Assembly: GCF_000210295.1 (NCBI RefSeq)
Contig: NC_026736.1
Span: 434,001 to 498,000, forward strand
Length of the DNA stretch: 64,000 nucleotides
Direction of reading: 5' to 3'
Origin: Trypanosoma brucei gambiense DAL972
Taxonomy: Eukaryota > Euglenozoa > Kinetoplastea > Trypanosomatida > Trypanosomatidae
Positions within the stretch are counted from its first letter, which is position 1. Each line of letters starts with the position of its first letter. The translations under genes were made by a program, and so were the position numbers. This document shows positions 40,379 through 50,908 of this stretch, in pieces. The notes under the pieces were generated by a model. The model ran no database searches. It was not told where the DNA came from and worked only from the letters and a program-made list of their open reading frames with translations.

Positions 40379-41305
40379 TTACAACCCACCAGTAAGTAAT
40401 ATCACAGTTCTGCGCAGAGAAGTTTCGACATCTGCCGTCGTGGCGGTATCAATGCGATCCTTCAACTCTTCCAGCGCAGCTGCCATCACACGCTGGGCGG
40501 CACGGCGCTCACCCAACACGACGGGGTCCCCCAGCACCAACTCGAACCGCAGCGGCGTCGGAATAAAGTCCAGAGTCTGCGAACGGCCCTCCAAAATGAC
40601 ATTATATCCGGCACATCGCAGTTTCTCCACAGCAGTTGCCGCAAAGCAGACAACTTCACCTTGCATTTGTTGGGCTACAGTCGGTACAGCATTGTTCACA
40701 GCAGGAGACTTTAACAGCGTGTTCTCGATGTTTCGTACCTGTAGCTTCCCCTTAAGGACGATATCATATACGCCATTACCCAAGTCTTCAAATGTAACCT
40801 GTGAGTAAACACGCTGAATCACTTCCGAAGTCAACAACTCCGGGGAAAGGTCTCCCTTTAATTCCTCCAACAGAAGGTGCGTGTAACTTCGGAAGACGTT
40901 GCCGTTACTCCATGTGACGCAACGGGGAAGCGTTTGCTGCAGTAGCCGCACCGTTGTCCCCTTCCCCGTGCCGGAAAGTCCCTGCACAATAATGATTTTA
41001 CCTTCCTTATCGGGGAGTTCCGCCATTATCTCGTTAACCGCATCTTGTGTTGTCTTTGCTGACATGTCGATACGACGTCGCGGTGCAGGCGGCGGGTCTC
41101 TACTTTTGCGAAGAGTCCCTCGCTCCACCGCAATTTCTATTCCTTTCTCCAACTTTACGGAGTCCTCTTTATCACGCGCAATAATTGAGGTTCCCTCACT
41201 CACGCACAGAAGCTTGAATTTTTCATTGTCGTGTAGGAATTTAATCACCGCCCGGTTGCACGTGTCGTTCTGCTGCAGGAGCAGCTGTGAGGTAATAGTC
41301 GTCAT
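40379..41305 (-). CDS. Cytidylate kinase-like P-loop protein
   Basis: A 308-aa protein. Residues 104-308 resemble bacterial-type cytidylate kinase (about 225 aa). The P-loop is GLSGTGKGT at 109-117, followed by NGNVFRSYTHLLL in the place of the Cmk DSGAIYR segment. Later come VILEGRSQTLDFIPTPLRFELV, matching the Cmk GRDMGT...P.A..K.FL pattern, and an Arg-rich ERRAAQRV. The N-terminal 80 residues are an extension not found in bacterial Cmk (RAVIKFLHDNEKFKLLCVSEG...). The expected reaction is phosphate transfer from ATP to CMP or dCMP. The catalytic GRD is GRS here, so substrate or activity may differ. The eukaryotic UMP/CMP kinases belong to another family. Confidence 0.7.
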   Translation of the reverse strand: MTTITSQLLLQQNDTCNRAVIKFLHDNEKFKLLCVSEGTSIIARDKEDSVKLEKGIEIAVERGTLRKSRDPPPAPRRRIDMSAKTTQDAVNEIMAELPDKEGKIIIVQGLSGTGKGTTVRLLQQTLPRCVTWSNGNVFRSYTHLLLEELKGDLSPELLTSEVIQRVYSQVTFEDLGNGVYDIVLKGKLQVRNIENTLLKSPAVNNAVPTVAQQMQGEVVCFAATAVEKLRCAGYNVILEGRSQTLDFIPTPLRFELVLGDPVVLGERRAAQRVMAAALEELKDRIDTATTADVETSLRRTVILLTGGL

Positions 41306-42720
41306 GAGTCTGCGCGTTGTTTGCGGTACTCAGTTCCTCCTCGTTTCCTATTTCTTTTTTAAAAAAAAGATACTCCTTCGTTTATCTGATTTCCCCGTTT
41401 TGCTTCGTTTTCGCGTTACTACTGATTTCTTTTTGGTTTTAAAATGCTCCGATTGTTAATTTGTGACAATTAATTTACCGTGTTTTTGTTTTAACTTTTT
41501 TGTTGGTCTTTCGTACCCGGACTCTCTCACGTTACCGCTCAGCAACACGGAAGCAGTAAAGAAAGGAAGATGGTGGGGGGAGAGAAATGAGAATAGTAGC
41601 GAAGTTTCCACAAAATGAAGAATACAGAGTAACGAATAGTAAAATAAAATAAATAAAAGCGGTAAGGAAATGAAACTTGAATGAGGAAGGGGTTGAGAGG
41701 AGGAGGAGGAGGTGAAAGAAAGAGAGAGAGAGATGGAAGAAAAGAAAGAGAAAGAACAATAGTAATTTATATATATATATATATAATTAGAACACAAAAA
41801 GAGGGGGAAAGGAGGAGAAATGACACCAACGGATTAAAATAATGTTTTAGCGTCCGTTCGGCAATTGGTCACACCACTCGTTAGGTGGCGCCCCACCACT
41901 TGCTTTTGTTTCTTTTCCTTTTTGGTATTGTTTTACTTTGCATACTGCATTATTCTTTTTGTTGATTTTATATCATTCCTCTTTATATATCATGTTGTTG
42001 TTGCCTTTTTTTATCACCCTTACTGGGATCTTTTTCCCCTTTTTTTTGTTTCATCTTTACCTATTCTCTGCTTCTCCTTTAAGCATAATCTTGGCGGACT
42101 CGTCCGGTTTGATTTACAGTTAAGAACAGAAAAGAGAGAACATATATATATATATATACAAAAATGTTATAATCATGATTATCATTTGGCACTTCCACCG
42201 GAAGCAGAAATCTCAAACCATATCCTTCAAAAACTCCCCTCCCCTTTGTCTTATTTGGCATCGGTTCCCCTTCTTTTTATTTCTTTTTGGGTACCCCCCC
42301 CCCCCGCCTCCATTCCGTTTTTTTTTCTTTTTCATGTAGAAAAAAAAAAAGTTGTTGCTCCCGCCGCTTAAGGGTGCCTCCGACATTTCACACAATAAAC
42401 AATCAAACGAACAAAAAAAAAAGAGTTTGTTGGCCGCCCTCGCATCCGCCGAAACAAACACAAAAAAAGGGCATCACGAACGTACGCCACGCTAAACATA
42501 AAATGAAAAATTAAACAAAAAAACACAAAGATACTTCCGCTGTAAAACTTCCGGAACTTTCAACAACTCAGTGGCCGCAGCTCTCACCGTTATTTTCCCG
42601 TTTAATACTTTCCATTTCTCCCCGCTCCCACAACACATGTCATCTTCATCTCCATCTTATCCTCATCCCATCACTCAGTATAGTTATGCATACATGTACG
42701 CATTTGCTCTCCATGCTGCG

Positions 42721-42780
42721 GGAAGGAAAAGAAAAGGAAAGGAAATGAAAGGAAAGGAAAGGAAAGGAAATAAAATAAAG
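42721..42780. repeat. (GGAAA)n purine tract
   Basis: Imperfect GGAAA pentamer repeat of about 60 bases; on the transcribed strand it is a long pyrimidine tract that could act in splicing or polyadenylation. Confidence 0.8.
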
Positions 42781-42888
42781 CCCTAAAATCATGCGAAGGG
42801 TCGAAAGGGACGAAAGGGGGAAAGGGGGGTGGTTAAGCTCAAAGACACATCGCTGGTACACTGCGGAAGCACAACGCACAAATAGACA

Positions 42889-42915
42889 TATGTATATATA
42901 TATATATATATATAT
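42889..42915. repeat. (TA)n microsatellite
   Basis: TA repeat of about 27 bases. Confidence 0.85.
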
Positions 42916-43770
42916 TAATATATTTTATTTCCCCATTTTTTTCTTTATTCTTCGCAAATATTCATCACCCCTGCATTTTGATGCCGTGTCGTTGCCTTTA
43001 CCATCAGTGAGAAGGAAAGTAAAGAAAAATACGAGAAGAAGTGACGCGCCGCAAACTAAAATCAAAAAAACAACTAAAAAAAGAGGCACAGTACAACACA
43101 GCTGCACACAATAAGAGTGCCGAAAGCGGACACAGCAACGTCGACTGCAAAACTGCAGGGCTGCGTGGTTGAAAAGGGGAAAGTAATAGTGATGAGTGAG
43201 CTGTTGAACAGAAAGGGGAAAAGGTAATCATGATGTTCATAGCCGTCCAAATCGTGCAGGCGCTCCCACCATGCATACACGCACACACACATACACACGT
43301 GCATACGTTGCGCTAATACCTCCACCTGTAAAATGAACAAAATTAAAAAGAAAGTGTGATCCCGTCCGCCCTCGCTCACGAACAAATACACTCGCATAAA
43401 GTATGTTGGCAACGTAGAGAAACACATTTAGCCGAGTATGTATGCATCCATCCAAGTACATACAGTCCAATTAACACAATAGCCATCAAATCAGGTTCAC
43501 TAAATGATGACGATAACGCGGCTTACGTGCACACAAAAACACACCGCACCGGTGCTGTCACTGCACCCGTGGGGAGATGCTAACACACCGCTGTGAGGGA
43601 AAAATGTAGAATTGTGGGAAGAGAAAAATAAACCGCCAGAACAGAGAACAAGAGTAAGATGTATGTTCATATGAAAAGGGTTATGAACGGGTTGACGGAT
43701 GTGACACGGATTACCCGCCCCAACTTAAATCTCGTTGCACACCTCAAGCTGGTGGTACACCGCCTCACCG

Positions 43771-45042
43771 TCAGTAATGCGGAGAGTTTTGTCTCGCTTG
43801 TTCCTGCTGTAAGTGAAGCACCGCATTGTATTGGTCTAATACAGTGTAAACCTCAGATTCCGCGGCGAGAATCTCCAACATGGGAATCAGCTGCTGCAAT
43901 TCATTGTCGCCAGGGTCGTCAAACCAAGACGGAATTGGAATTGCATTACGCTGCTGAAATAAGTACGCCACAGGGCTATTGTCAATGATAGCGACACGAT
44001 CCAGGTCCCGACCAAGCAATGAGAGGTCCTTCACGTAAGCGCCATTGAGAATACTGCAGTGCTCTCGGTAAAGTCGGAGGGAACCGAGTATATTGTCAGT
44101 GTCAATTGCATCCATCAGTTGGTTGCAATAAACCGAGACGGAGGCGGTGAATATAATGACCTCAAAGAGAGGTGCCACGGCCTGCAAGAATTCACGCATA
44201 AAGGGACGAAAAGCAACATAAACGGTGGTGGATGTGTTCTCCATTCGTACGTCCAGCACTAGATCGTGATGTCGCGACTGACTTGTGAGTGAGCTGTGTA
44301 CAAGCGTCTCATCAAGATCTAATATAAGTGTGATCTTGTCACGAAAACGCGGAAGCTGTCGTGGAAGGAGGGATGCATGATTCTTCGCATTCACAGGTGA
44401 AGTGTTCTTTGGCATCTTTTGTATCCGCCGCACCTGTTCTGAAACGGCATTTTCATAAAGTTTTGCCCTAGCCTGTTTGGTGTTACCACCATCGTCATTG
44501 TCACCACTACCGTTGATGTTGGTGACGTCATCCGTTCTTTCCCCGGGAGGCTCACCCGTATCCCGAATGCTATTGACACACCTATACGCTTCCACTAAGG
44601 AGGCCGCCGCACCTGTTCTAACGCTTTTGGACGCCGGTTCCTGCGCCTGCGTCATAATAATGCTGCTAACTTGTCGGAGTTCCTCCTCACTCTTTTCCCC
44701 TCTATGCTTAACAGGCGGACATGGTGTGCGGTTGCGGCGCGGACGGGCAGCGCTTTCTGGCACTTCAGCCTCAGGGCCTGACCACCGGGCCGAAACGGTG
44801 GGTTGCACCCTCGACGGCAAAACAACAGGCGTGGAAGCCGCTTTCTCGTTCACAACGCTTTGTGTCGGCGGTGCTACGGAGGAAATTAACGGAGGTGGGG
44901 TTGAAGATTGTTTGGGTAATGCAATTGGCTGCTGTGGCTGAGCCTCCTCCTCTCGCCTACAGTGAGGTTTCTTCGTGCAGTTTCTCACAGTGCTGAGCCT
45001 GGCCGAGATGTTTTGGAAGAATGACATGGCATCGTGGTTCAT
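43771..45042 (-). CDS. FCP/SCP-type (NIF) protein phosphatase
   Basis: A 423-aa protein with a C-terminal NLI-interacting-factor/CTD-phosphatase domain of the HAD superfamily. The catalytic DxDxT motif is LDLDETLVHSS, with D242, D244 and T246. Then come VAFRPFMREFLQAVAPLFEVIIFTAS (HAD motif II) and YVKDLSLLGRDLDRVAIIDNSP (motif III/IV). This is a single domain as in small CTD phosphatases (SCP/Dullard) without a BRCT domain. The first 230 residues are disordered, Pro/Gln/Ser-rich. The family dephosphorylates serine or threonine; trypanosome RNA polymerase II lacks heptad CTD repeats, so the substrate is open. The first ATG is used. Confidence 0.92.
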   Translation of the reverse strand: MNHDAMSFFQNISARLSTVRNCTKKPHCRREEEAQPQQPIALPKQSSTPPPLISSVAPPTQSVVNEKAASTPVVLPSRVQPTVSARWSGPEAEVPESAARPRRNRTPCPPVKHRGEKSEEELRQVSSIIMTQAQEPASKSVRTGAAASLVEAYRCVNSIRDTGEPPGERTDDVTNINGSGDNDDGGNTKQARAKLYENAVSEQVRRIQKMPKNTSPVNAKNHASLLPRQLPRFRDKITLILDLDETLVHSSLTSQSRHHDLVLDVRMENTSTTVYVAFRPFMREFLQAVAPLFEVIIFTASVSVYCNQLMDAIDTDNILGSLRLYREHCSILNGAYVKDLSLLGRDLDRVAIIDNSPVAYLFQQRNAIPIPSWFDDPGDNELQQLIPMLEILAAESEVYTVLDQYNAVLHLQQEQARQNSPHY

Positions 45043-45633
45043 TTTCTTCTTGTCTATTCACCTCCTCTCCCTTTGTCACTCTTTCCTCCTCGGACTGAGT
45101 TCAGTAGATACCAAAGTCCCCCTCAAGCTGTTCAATTAAAAAAATATATAATACCGGGAACGACAGAAACGCGCAGCACCACTTCACACCGTCACCCACC
45201 ACCACCACCACCACTGCTTACTAATTTCTTCTCCTCCCTTCCGCACACGCGTTCGTCGTCCTCGTTGTCCCTAAGACCAACCTCAATTAACAGATCTCAA
45301 AGGATAAAATATTTGCTGCTTCTATTCCTTGAACTAACGCTCCAAGTACGTGTCGTTTCGTTGGTGCATTTAAAGAATAAGAAGGAAGATCAATGAAGAA
45401 AAGAGAGAAGGTTGTTTAAAGAAAAACAGGCGATGAAGTGAAGTAATAGTGTGGCAACCTCAATTCTCTTCCGCAATTCCACAAGGGACTGATAAGAAAG
45501 ACAGTTAATATCTGAGCGTAAAAAGTCCGTACGGACTGAAACAGTAAGTGCAAATGCACACCACCAGCACCCCCAAGCAGGGCACCCACACCCCCTCACA
45601 GTGCAACAAATACGGAGGAGAGAAGACAATATT
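45043..45633. other. Intergenic region between the 332-aa gene and the FCP/SCP-type phosphatase
   Basis: About 0.6 kb, with a (CCA)n run near 45195-45213 and AT-rich tracts. No gene is seen. Confidence 0.6.
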
Positions 45634-46632
45634 TCATCCAATAAACGTTTTCTCGCCTGTGTCACGGTCGACGATTACTTGCGTTCGCGTATCAGGCACG
45701 ACCCGTACCTCGTAACGGCCCACGTAACACCGCAGATCCGCAAATACGAGCAACAAATTCACATTCACATTTCGACAACCCACACCACTAACAAAGAAAC
45801 TCATCTCGATTCCTCTCACACCCTCTTCCGTCTGTCCCTCCTCTTTCGCAGTCGATAGCGGCCCGCGCAGCACCGTTGCATCAATTAGTGAGCAGTTCAC
45901 ATCCACGGAACCACCAAGGAGGGGCCCACATACACCTCGAACATCACCTTGAAGTTTGTCGAGATTAGAGATGTATTTATCTTTGAGAGAAGGCACCATC
46001 ATCTCAACAGCGGTCTTTGGGGGCCGTTCGAAGAGCCTTTCCACAAATTTCTCAGCGAACGGTATGAAGTCATCAGTTTTCAAGAACTGTAATACATCGG
46101 ACTTCACTTCCGTGTGTGGTTCAAAACGGAACGCTGTGACAAAAAAGCGCTTGCTAACCTCAGTCTTCGCGCTACTTTGATTCCGAGGGGCGGCTCCAGT
46201 GGTATGTCTCCATTTCCATGACATGCGACACTTCACCTGCTGTACCTTCTCGAAATCCACCAGTGCGATGATGTGCGCCTCGTCACCGTCATCCTTAACA
46301 AGAACGGCATCGCGCATGATGTTCGTCACCTTTCCCAGCCGATCGCAAACCCATCGAACCATTGCTCGCACAACACCGCGTTCCACCCTAACCGTCAGCA
46401 ACTCCGGATGAAACAAATTCATGAGCTCCTTATCATAGCCAGCGGTGGCGCCATCAGTTAATACTTCTAAAAAGTGCGCCAACGGCGCCACTACCTCCGG
46501 TGGTACTTCACCAATGCGCTTTATCCGGTAGTAAAGGTAGTAAAGTAATACTACAAACCATGGAACAACACTAACGATTATTACGCCCAACGTCGATGAC
46601 GAGTCGAATAGAAGACTATAAATAGCGCTCAT
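45634..46632 (-). CDS. Membrane-anchored protein of unknown function (332 aa)
   Basis: The family is not recognised. Residues 15-40 form a hydrophobic N-terminal helix (LGVIIVSVVPWFVVLLYYLYY) followed by basic residues (RIKRIG), which predicts a single-span anchor with the rest on one side. The soluble part contains two regions of predicted beta strands. The last 90 residues (LLGGSVDVNCSLIDATVLRGPL...MSFFVSGVGCRNVNVNLLLVFADLRCYVGRYEVRVVP) have the general rhythm of Coa1/Tim21-like domains (LG.p....G, then V.G..g...v, then ....y.v). That resemblance is weak. If correct it would point to the mitochondrial inner membrane. The start is the first ATG; a short presequence is not obvious. Confidence 0.75.
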   Translation of the reverse strand: MSAIYSLLFDSSSTLGVIIVSVVPWFVVLLYYLYYRIKRIGEVPPEVVAPLAHFLEVLTDGATAGYDKELMNLFHPELLTVRVERGVVRAMVRWVCDRLGKVTNIMRDAVLVKDDGDEAHIIALVDFEKVQQVKCRMSWKWRHTTGAAPRNQSSAKTEVSKRFFVTAFRFEPHTEVKSDVLQFLKTDDFIPFAEKFVERLFERPPKTAVEMMVPSLKDKYISNLDKLQGDVRGVCGPLLGGSVDVNCSLIDATVLRGPLSTAKEEGQTEEGVRGIEMSFFVSGVGCRNVNVNLLLVFADLRCYVGRYEVRVVPDTRTQVIVDRDTGEKTFIG

Positions 46633-47804
46633 GTATAATGAGCCTTTGGATAATCCCCTTCACAATGCACCTCAGTCTAAAAGTGTGTAGCAAGAGCGAA
46701 GCGCATAATAAATCGGAGCGAGAAGAAATCCTTTTGCAGTGCCCCAACGGAGCACCTTGTGGAAGGGACCTTCCCAAAAGTAGTGCCGTAGTGGAGTACA
46801 TCTTTGGCACGTTTGGATGCAATGTTACCAGTCAAATAACACTCGTGCACAATACAACGCATCAACAGCATCCGATAGTGGCATAGTAAAACAGGGGAAA
46901 CATTGCAAATGGTCATTCCCCACACGGCAGCAGCAAACTCACAGAAGTGTATGTACAATAAAGAGATGAGGCGGGGAGACGGTATACGACACGAACAACA
47001 AAGGGAGCAACAATCATTTCGACGACGCCCACCGCTCCAAACCCATGAGCATCCGTTACACCTCACTCCGGTAACTTATGCGGTTCGTTGTTTTCGCGCG
47101 CAAACCCATTCGGAAGGCCTTTGGCATTACATCTATTGCTCGATCGCGTTTCTCCCTCCACATGCGGCTTCACAGGCTTCTCAAAAACAGTCTCCCCTGA
47201 GGGACGGCTGCAGTAGCTTCCCCATCGCACGGTCCGCGGTTGCACATAACCCGTCGACCCCTTCTGCAAAGCCTTCGGTGGCCTGATCGTCCAAGGTGAA
47301 AGTGACAGTGCCGCGCAACGCATCAGTCAATCCAAAAAAGAAAAATGGGACGCAACCAAAAAAAAAAAAAAAGATGGCGTTCCAGTGGGATGCGAGCCGT
47401 GCAATTTGGTTTGCACAGTCGCAAGCTATGGTCCGTAACTCGTACTATATTCTTCCCTCCTCCTCTCCCGGGAAACTCTTGGTATCCCATCCAAATAAAT
47501 CAACAAAGACACCACAACAAGGCGAAATAGAAGAAAACAATACACAACAAAAATGTCTCTTGCGTTCTCTGCTCTCTCAGGTTAAACAACAACCAAAGGT
47601 GAATGGTAAACGAGTTTAAGGTACATATACCCGCACTGTTCTTTTTTTAAAAAAAAAGGTAAATCAATATTACAACGTACGGCTATAATCCAAGTGGGGG
47701 AAAGCACAGCAACCGACTGATAAGCATGTGCGTGGGGCGACCTAACAACAATCACTTCGTGATGGAGCAGCACATCAAAAACATTCCTCGAAGGGAACCT
47801 TAGT
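46633..47804. other. Intergenic region between pseudouridine synthase and the 332-aa gene
   Basis: About 1.2 kb. A long T tract on the minus strand (plus 47357-47373 is A-rich) marks a likely splice region. A minus-strand open frame of 86 codons at 47063-47323 has an ATG but no AG between the tract and that ATG, so it is not called. Confidence 0.5.
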
Positions 47805-50045
47805 TCACTCACAGGACAAACGAAAAATGGCACTTCGCATATCCTCTGGCAACGGAGCGACGCATGTGAGGACTTCGGCTGTACGAGGATGGACCACAGT
47901 GACAGAAGAGGCGTGCAGAGCCACACGCTGTAGGAGGGGGGAACAGCAAGCGGCCCCACCATGTTCCACGTCCTGCAATATGGGAAGTCCTACCGCCGCT
48001 AAATGCCGACGTATCTGATGCTTTTTTCCCTGCTGAATCCGGGCCTCCACGAGTGCCACGCGGAAACGCTTATAAAAGTGCACAATACGATACTTGGTTG
48101 TTATCTTCGCATCCGCCGGATCACGCAGGACCCCATTCAGTGGTATATTTGTGAGGTTTGACTCCACAACGGCACAAAGCGCAAGGTATATCTTACTGGA
48201 CTGTGAATAGGCAGCGCTAGTCCCCATCTGGTGACGCAGCGACGACGCCGCTACGTCACTTTTTGCCATGATGAGACACCCACTAGTTTCCGTGTCCAAG
48301 CGATGAACCTGGCCTTGGCGGAAAACGCGCCTCATCACATCCCCACGTTTCTTGCAGGTTAATTGCAATGAAACAATATCTGTTGCTTTATCATCACACA
48401 ACTGAGAGCAGCTGAGGGCATGACGCGAAGTCGCCACATGCGGTGGCTTGTTGATGACCAAAAGATCATCATCTTCGTATACAACTGGGAAAATTGGCAG
48501 GGGGGATTTTAAGGGATCTCCCGCACGCATTGTCTCGGCGGCTCTTACGCATTCGTGTTCGGGGGGAAGTCTCACTGCTACACGCACATGGCCCTCCGGT
48601 GCGGCAACAATGTCTGCACACTCTGGTCTCTTCTCCAATAGCGTCCTCCAGTAGGAACAGTGCGGTGCTAGCGCGAGCAACTGCTCCATGACTGACCGGT
48701 CGGTCAGCTGCAGAAGAAAACTAATCTCCGCTGGTCGCTCGAGATCCGAGTGGGACTCACCACACTCTTCAATGAAGTGAGGGAAACTTGAGTGGCTGGG
48801 ATCCAACTCACCCTCACTCAACAACTTGGCATACTGAAGTAGCAGGCGGTTGTCTACGAGGTTGCGCTTTGGATCTTTTAAAGCACACGACAATGCCGTG
48901 CAGTACACAACAGCTTCGTCAACATTCGTAGAAACTTCCCTTTCCGCCTGTGTATTTGTTTCACCAGCCCCACCTATGGCAAAGGCAGAGGAAAACCACG
49001 GCCGCTCCAGATCAGTAAGGCACCAGTTGCTCAGGCAGTCGACAGCAACACGGCGTGGAAGCAACCGCTTGCGACAGACCACATCTGTAATAACTTCTGC
49101 TCTCTCCAACGGCCACATAGTATCGCTAAGAAATTGGCAACTCCAGCGCTGAATGGCTGCAGCATCTGTTGGGAAAACTATACTGGGGTCAATGTTGAAA
49201 CGACACGCCACGACAATCGATTCGCGCACAGCTGCTCTCTCCTGCACTGCAGAGGCTGTGGCACACGCATCCGGTGCAGGGCTTGTCCTGGAGGTTGCGG
49301 TAGCCGTTGCATCTCCCAAACCCCACAGTCTGTTGCGCAATCGTATGGCCACTTGAGTGGCACATGTCTCTGACGCTGGTGCCACCTCATCCTTTGCTGC
49401 AAACCCCTCTAGAAACGATAAAACAGCGGCAGGCTTATCAAGCCGTACCAGACGTGCCAGAGCCGTCGCTGCGGCACTCCCAAGTGAGGGGAGTTCCGCA
49501 TTCATTGCCATGGCGAGTGCGGCAGCCGGATTAAGTTTAGAAAGTTCCTCCACAACACCGCGGTATTGTGCTATCTCATTATCGGTATACTTACCTCCTT
49601 TTTGCAGCAGTTCCTTGGTAAAGGCTTCCACAAGCTTGAGATCGTGAGCCATTAAACGTCCCTCCACTTTCGAGAGAAACCGTGACTGGCGACTCGCCAG
49701 CTCGGCAACCGCAGCAGCGGCGCTGCGCTTTACAAAAAGCGGCGCGCGCTGTTCCACATTAAACAATGCTTCCGTACCGAAAGTAAGGGACGACGGCGAC
49801 AATGACGCCGCAGAGATCCTCTTAGCCTCCCGTACATGAGCTAACGCTTCGGTTTTAGGGAGTTCACTCAGAACTTGTAATAACGCAGCAGTATGCAGTA
49901 GTTGCAACTTCACCCTTGTGCCTGAGCCGTCGATGAAGGAAGCATCAAGAAAACACGTCGAAACACCGTGTGGGGCGGATAAACCTTCCAATTTCCGAAG
50001 GATAGCGGTGGATGACCGCCTCACGAGCCCACGAGCGTGATGCAT
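47805..50045 (-). CDS. RluA-family pseudouridine synthase with long N-terminal helical region
   Basis: The start is the ATG at 50045 (MHHARGLVRRSSTAILRKL), an arginine-rich amphipathic sequence suited to mitochondrial import; an earlier ATG at 50291 lies upstream of a pyrimidine tract and likely acceptors. The protein is 746 aa. Residues 520-746 form an RluA-type pseudouridine synthase domain: PIFPVVYEDDDLLVINKPP, then the catalytic HRLDTETSG with D584, then KIYLALC, KTKY-like TTKYRIV and GKKHQIRRHLAAVGLPI. The catalytic aspartate is intact. The first 500 residues are Ala/Leu-rich helices without a known domain, and the S4 domain of bacterial RluA is not evident. It probably modifies mitochondrial rRNA or acts as a ribosome assembly factor. 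Confidence 0.88.
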   Translation of the reverse strand: MHHARGLVRRSSTAILRKLEGLSAPHGVSTCFLDASFIDGSGTRVKLQLLHTAALLQVLSELPKTEALAHVREAKRISAASLSPSSLTFGTEALFNVEQRAPLFVKRSAAAAVAELASRQSRFLSKVEGRLMAHDLKLVEAFTKELLQKGGKYTDNEIAQYRGVVEELSKLNPAAALAMAMNAELPSLGSAAATALARLVRLDKPAAVLSFLEGFAAKDEVAPASETCATQVAIRLRNRLWGLGDATATATSRTSPAPDACATASAVQERAAVRESIVVACRFNIDPSIVFPTDAAAIQRWSCQFLSDTMWPLERAEVITDVVCRKRLLPRRVAVDCLSNWCLTDLERPWFSSAFAIGGAGETNTQAEREVSTNVDEAVVYCTALSCALKDPKRNLVDNRLLLQYAKLLSEGELDPSHSSFPHFIEECGESHSDLERPAEISFLLQLTDRSVMEQLLALAPHCSYWRTLLEKRPECADIVAAPEGHVRVAVRLPPEHECVRAAETMRAGDPLKSPLPIFPVVYEDDDLLVINKPPHVATSRHALSCSQLCDDKATDIVSLQLTCKKRGDVMRRVFRQGQVHRLDTETSGCLIMAKSDVAASSLRHQMGTSAAYSQSSKIYLALCAVVESNLTNIPLNGVLRDPADAKITTKYRIVHFYKRFRVALVEARIQQGKKHQIRRHLAAVGLPILQDVEHGGAACCSPLLQRVALHASSVTVVHPRTAEVLTCVAPLPEDMRSAIFRLSCE

Positions 50046-50908
50046 GCGTGAAAACGAGAAAAGCACACCCTGCAGACCCCTTTTCCGCCACCTCAAATGC
50101 TGGGAACATTTCAGCCCGTTTATTAGGCAATGTTCACGATTTAAAAAATAAAAAAAGAAAAGAGGCGGAATTTGCATTGGTAATGAAGCAGAAAAATCGA
50201 TGGGCAGAGTTGACGCTGGAAGGGAAGGAAACGGAAAAGGCTTTAGAAAGTTGGATCGCAGCAGCACCACCACCTTTTTTTTAACAAACATTGCAAATGA
50301 ATCGTGGAACCGCTGCGGCGAAGTTTTTGTCCACTCTCTATCGTCATTGCGCTCAGTTTAAACAATCAGGACAGAGAACGCCCCCCAAAAAAAAAAATGA
50401 AGAAAAAAACGGGGAAACGAATAGAGGGAAAGAAAAATCAACTACAACAGGCAGCGGACGCACAAAAAAAACGTTAGAAATGACGCACTGCACAACAATA
50501 CCAGCCCTCCCACTCTTCACGTATCTTTTCGCCCCTAAAGCATTTAGCCTTTGCGCGACACACCTCGTGAGACACGTAGTTGTTGGCCTGTGGCGTAGCA
50601 AATGAAGCGAAATAAGCCAGATTTTCTAGCTTTTATCAAGCGGATACGGCTTAAAACTAAAGTGGTGTGAGCATATGTTAAAAGGATTTCCTCTTTTTTT
50701 TTTTTGGTTCTGTTTTTTTTTTTTGAAATAAAAAAAAATCGACCAAAGGGGGGAAGAACCGACCACATTGGTCTTCTAGCGAAACCTGGTGGCACCGTCT
50801 ACGAAAACGAGCTTGACTGGTCGGGAGGAGAAAGAGGGGGAAACTATAAATTTTATGTAATCCAAATCCCCTGCATCGAATATCGTCCCCCACACACACA
50901 CCTCACCT
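50046..50908. other. Intergenic region between SNF2 gene and pseudouridine synthase
   Basis: Contains a strong minus-strand pyrimidine tract (plus 50138-50165, A/G-rich) ahead of the pseudouridine synthase, T and A homopolymers near 50690-50740, and no gene. Confidence 0.6.

Larger units (their letters stand above)
41306..43770. other. Longest gene-free region of the window (2.46 kb)
   Basis: No supported gene. It is made of simple sequence: TA repeats at 41768-41785, 42142-42159 and 42889-42915, a C run at 42294-42305, a GGAAA-type purine tract at 42721-42780, and many A or T homopolymers. It should include a long 3' UTR of the FCP/SCP-type phosphatase gene and the 5' UTR of the kinase-like gene. 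Open frames are strongly composition-biased. Confidence 0.5.

Noticed and set aside
47063..47323. 86-codon minus-strand open frame with balanced composition in the spacer below the pseudouridine synthase
   Set aside because: No AG lies between the strong pyrimidine tract and its ATG, so the first likely splice site would remove the ATG. No family is recognised.
50046..50291. Longer N-terminus for the pseudouridine synthase from an ATG at 50291
   Set aside because: The extension is translated from a T-rich tract and several AG acceptors lie between it and the better mitochondrial-like start at 50045.
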